From NCBI GenBank assembly GCA_017411585.1, contig JAFQPV010000322.1, forward strand, positions 1 through 7,892: a stretch of DNA of 7,892 bases, written 5' to 3'. Source of the DNA: Clostridia bacterium. Lineage in GTDB: Bacteria > Bacillota > Clostridia > UBA1381 > UMGS1253. Below, in pieces: positions 7,161 through 7,892 of the stretch (position 1 is the stretch's first letter; each line of letters begins with the position of its first letter). The position numbers and the translations under genes were made by a program. A model generated the notes under the pieces. It did no database searches, had not been told where the DNA came from, and was given only the letters and a program-made list of their open reading frames with translations.

Positions 7161-7736
7161 TTAACCCTTAATTGTTACATTATACTTTCCGGCTGCCGCA
7201 TCAGCACCCTCACGGATAATACACGACAGCATATCCGGTATCTTTTCAATAATCTTTTCAATCACTATAATTTCTTCACGTGAAAATCGACCGAGCACGT
7301 GCCCAACTAAGTTTTCCCCTTCACCCGGCGGTTCGCCGATACCAATACGAATACGTGCAAAATGATCGCTGACCAACTGGTAAATTATAGACTTCATGCC
7401 ATTATGACCGCCGTCCGAACCTTTTTTGCGAATTCGAACCGAACCGACTGCCAAGCTCTTATCATCATAAATCACAATGATATTTTCCGGCGGTATTTTA
7501 TAGAAATTCGCAATTTCACGGATACTTTCACCGCTTAGGTTCATAAAGGTCTGCGGCTTTGCGAGCAAAACCTTTTCTCCTTCTATTGTACATTCACCCA
7601 AAAGCGCTTTATGCTTAATTTTGTTGATTTTGGTACGGTAAATATCTGATAAATAATCCAGAATTTCAAAACCGACGTTATGACGCGTCATACGGTATTT
7701 ATCACCCGGATTCCCGAGACCGGCGATTAAGTACAT
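7161..7736 (-). CDS. pth: Peptidyl-tRNA hydrolase (bacterial Pth family)
   Basis: A cytoplasmic esterase that cleaves the bond between peptide and tRNA on drop-off products, recycling tRNA; the Bacillus member is also called SpoVC. Its 191 residues match the family length of about 185-195. Visible signatures are GLGNPG (6-11), TRHNVGF (17-23) with catalytic His19, KPQTFMNLSG (60-69) with Asn66, Asp91 in IYDD, and GSDGGHNGMKS (106-116) with His111 and Asn112. These correspond to E. coli Asn10, His20, Asn68, Asp93, His113 and Asn114. The segment after Asp91 reads DKSLAVG where many members have DLDLPVG, a mild departure that leaves the catalytic residues alone. The ATG is preceded by AGGGAGGG at 6 bases. 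The gene lies 83 bases after prs, with a hairpin between, and 17 bases before mfd. Confidence 0.97.
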   Translation of the reverse strand: MYLIAGLGNPGDKYRMTRHNVGFEILDYLSDIYRTKINKIKHKALLGECTIEGEKVLLAKPQTFMNLSGESIREIANFYKIPPENIIVIYDDKSLAVGSVRIRKKGSDGGHNGMKSIIYQLVSDHFARIRIGIGEPPGEGENLVGHVLGRFSREEIIVIEKIIEKIPDMLSCIIREGADAAAGKYNVTIKG

Positions 7737-7768
7737 ACCGAACCCTCCCTCTTGTTTTATTACAATCC

Positions 7769-7802
7769 AAAAAGGTCAGGTAAAAAGCTACCTAACCTTT
7801 TT
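7769..7802 (-). terminator. Hairpin terminator or attenuator between prs and pth
   Basis: AAAAAGGT (7769-7776) pairs with ACCTTTTT (7795-7802), and after one C-A mismatch AGGTA pairs with TACCT around a 6-base loop. On the minus strand it ends in TTTTT inside the stem, typical of Firmicute terminators, and begins 18 bases after the prs stop. It could act in both directions. If it stops most transcripts, pth-mfd needs readthrough or its own promoter; only a weak -10-like TGTAAT (7759-7764) without a good -35 is visible. Confidence 0.75.
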
Positions 7803-7819
7803 GAATATGTACGTTAAAA

Positions 7820-7892
7820 TTAATTGAACAACGGACTTACAGAAACGTCCTCATAAATTCTACTGATTGCTTCTGCAAATACAGGTGCAACA
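7820..7892 (-). CDS. prs: Probable ribose-phosphate pyrophosphokinase, C-terminal fragment at the window edge
   Basis: Only the last 23 codons are in the window, reading VAPVFAEAISRIYEDVSVSPLFN before a TAA. The pattern of a hydrophobic strand, an AEAI-R-(I/V)-(Y/H)-E helix and a terminal SVS-LF is the usual end of bacterial PRPP synthetase, which makes phosphoribosyl pyrophosphate from ribose-5-phosphate and ATP for nucleotide, His and Trp synthesis. The prs-pth-mfd order is well known in Firmicutes and supports the call. None of the catalytic or PRPP-binding motifs lie in the visible part, so identity rests on the C-terminus and context. The truncation is only the window edge. Confidence 0.78.
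   Translation of the reverse strand, partial: VAPVFAEAISRIYEDVSVSPLFN

Noticed and set aside
1..7892. CRISPR arrays, insertion sequences, tRNAs, phage or defence genes
   Set aside because: Reading through found no repeated spacers, terminal inverted repeats with transposase, cloverleaf-like sequence or accessory-type proteins; the genes are housekeeping or envelope functions.

Overview
The window looks like chromosomal housekeeping DNA from a low-to-moderate GC Firmicute, most likely a gut-type member of the Clostridia (Oscillospiraceae or a relative). The basis is the gene order prs-pth-mfd-prsA, purine-rich Shine-Dalgarno sites (GGAGGTGA, AGGGAGGG, AAGGAAG), a lipoprotein foldase of the PrsA type, and a GerMN-domain protein beside a Firmicute-style sensor kinase. 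This taxonomic reading is inference from protein style; nothing here fixes genus or species.

Layout. The plus strand carries a two-gene block on the left. First is a sensor histidine kinase with a WalK-like extracytoplasmic domain, cut by the left window edge (2-1246). After an 80-base gap comes a membrane-anchored protein with two tandem GerMN domains (1327-2334). The block ends at a strong intrinsic terminator (2341-2372). The minus strand carries the convergent block, read right to left: the last 23 codons of a probable ribose-phosphate pyrophosphokinase gene (prs, cut by the right edge), a hairpin terminator, peptidyl-tRNA hydrolase (pth), transcription-repair coupling factor (mfd, GTG start, 17 bases after pth), and a PrsA/parvulin-type lipoprotein peptidyl-prolyl isomerase. 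The isomerase gene appears to have its own promoter overlapping the end of mfd. The 206-base convergent gap (2335-2540) holds three hairpins and no gene.

How the genes work together. Prs makes PRPP for nucleotide synthesis, Pth rescues peptidyl-tRNA, and Mfd frees stalled RNA polymerase and recruits UvrA. They are a conserved housekeeping neighbourhood rather than one pathway. The PrsA-like lipoprotein folds exported proteins outside the membrane. The kinase and GerMN protein probably form an envelope-sensing unit; the arrangement recalls the actinobacterial MtrA-MtrB-LpqB locus, where a GerMN lipoprotein accompanies a sensor kinase.

I found no mobile element, CRISPR array, tRNA or rRNA, and no convincing new system. 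The items most worth a second look are the kinase-GerMN pairing and the palindrome with two possible starts in the leader of the prsA-like gene.
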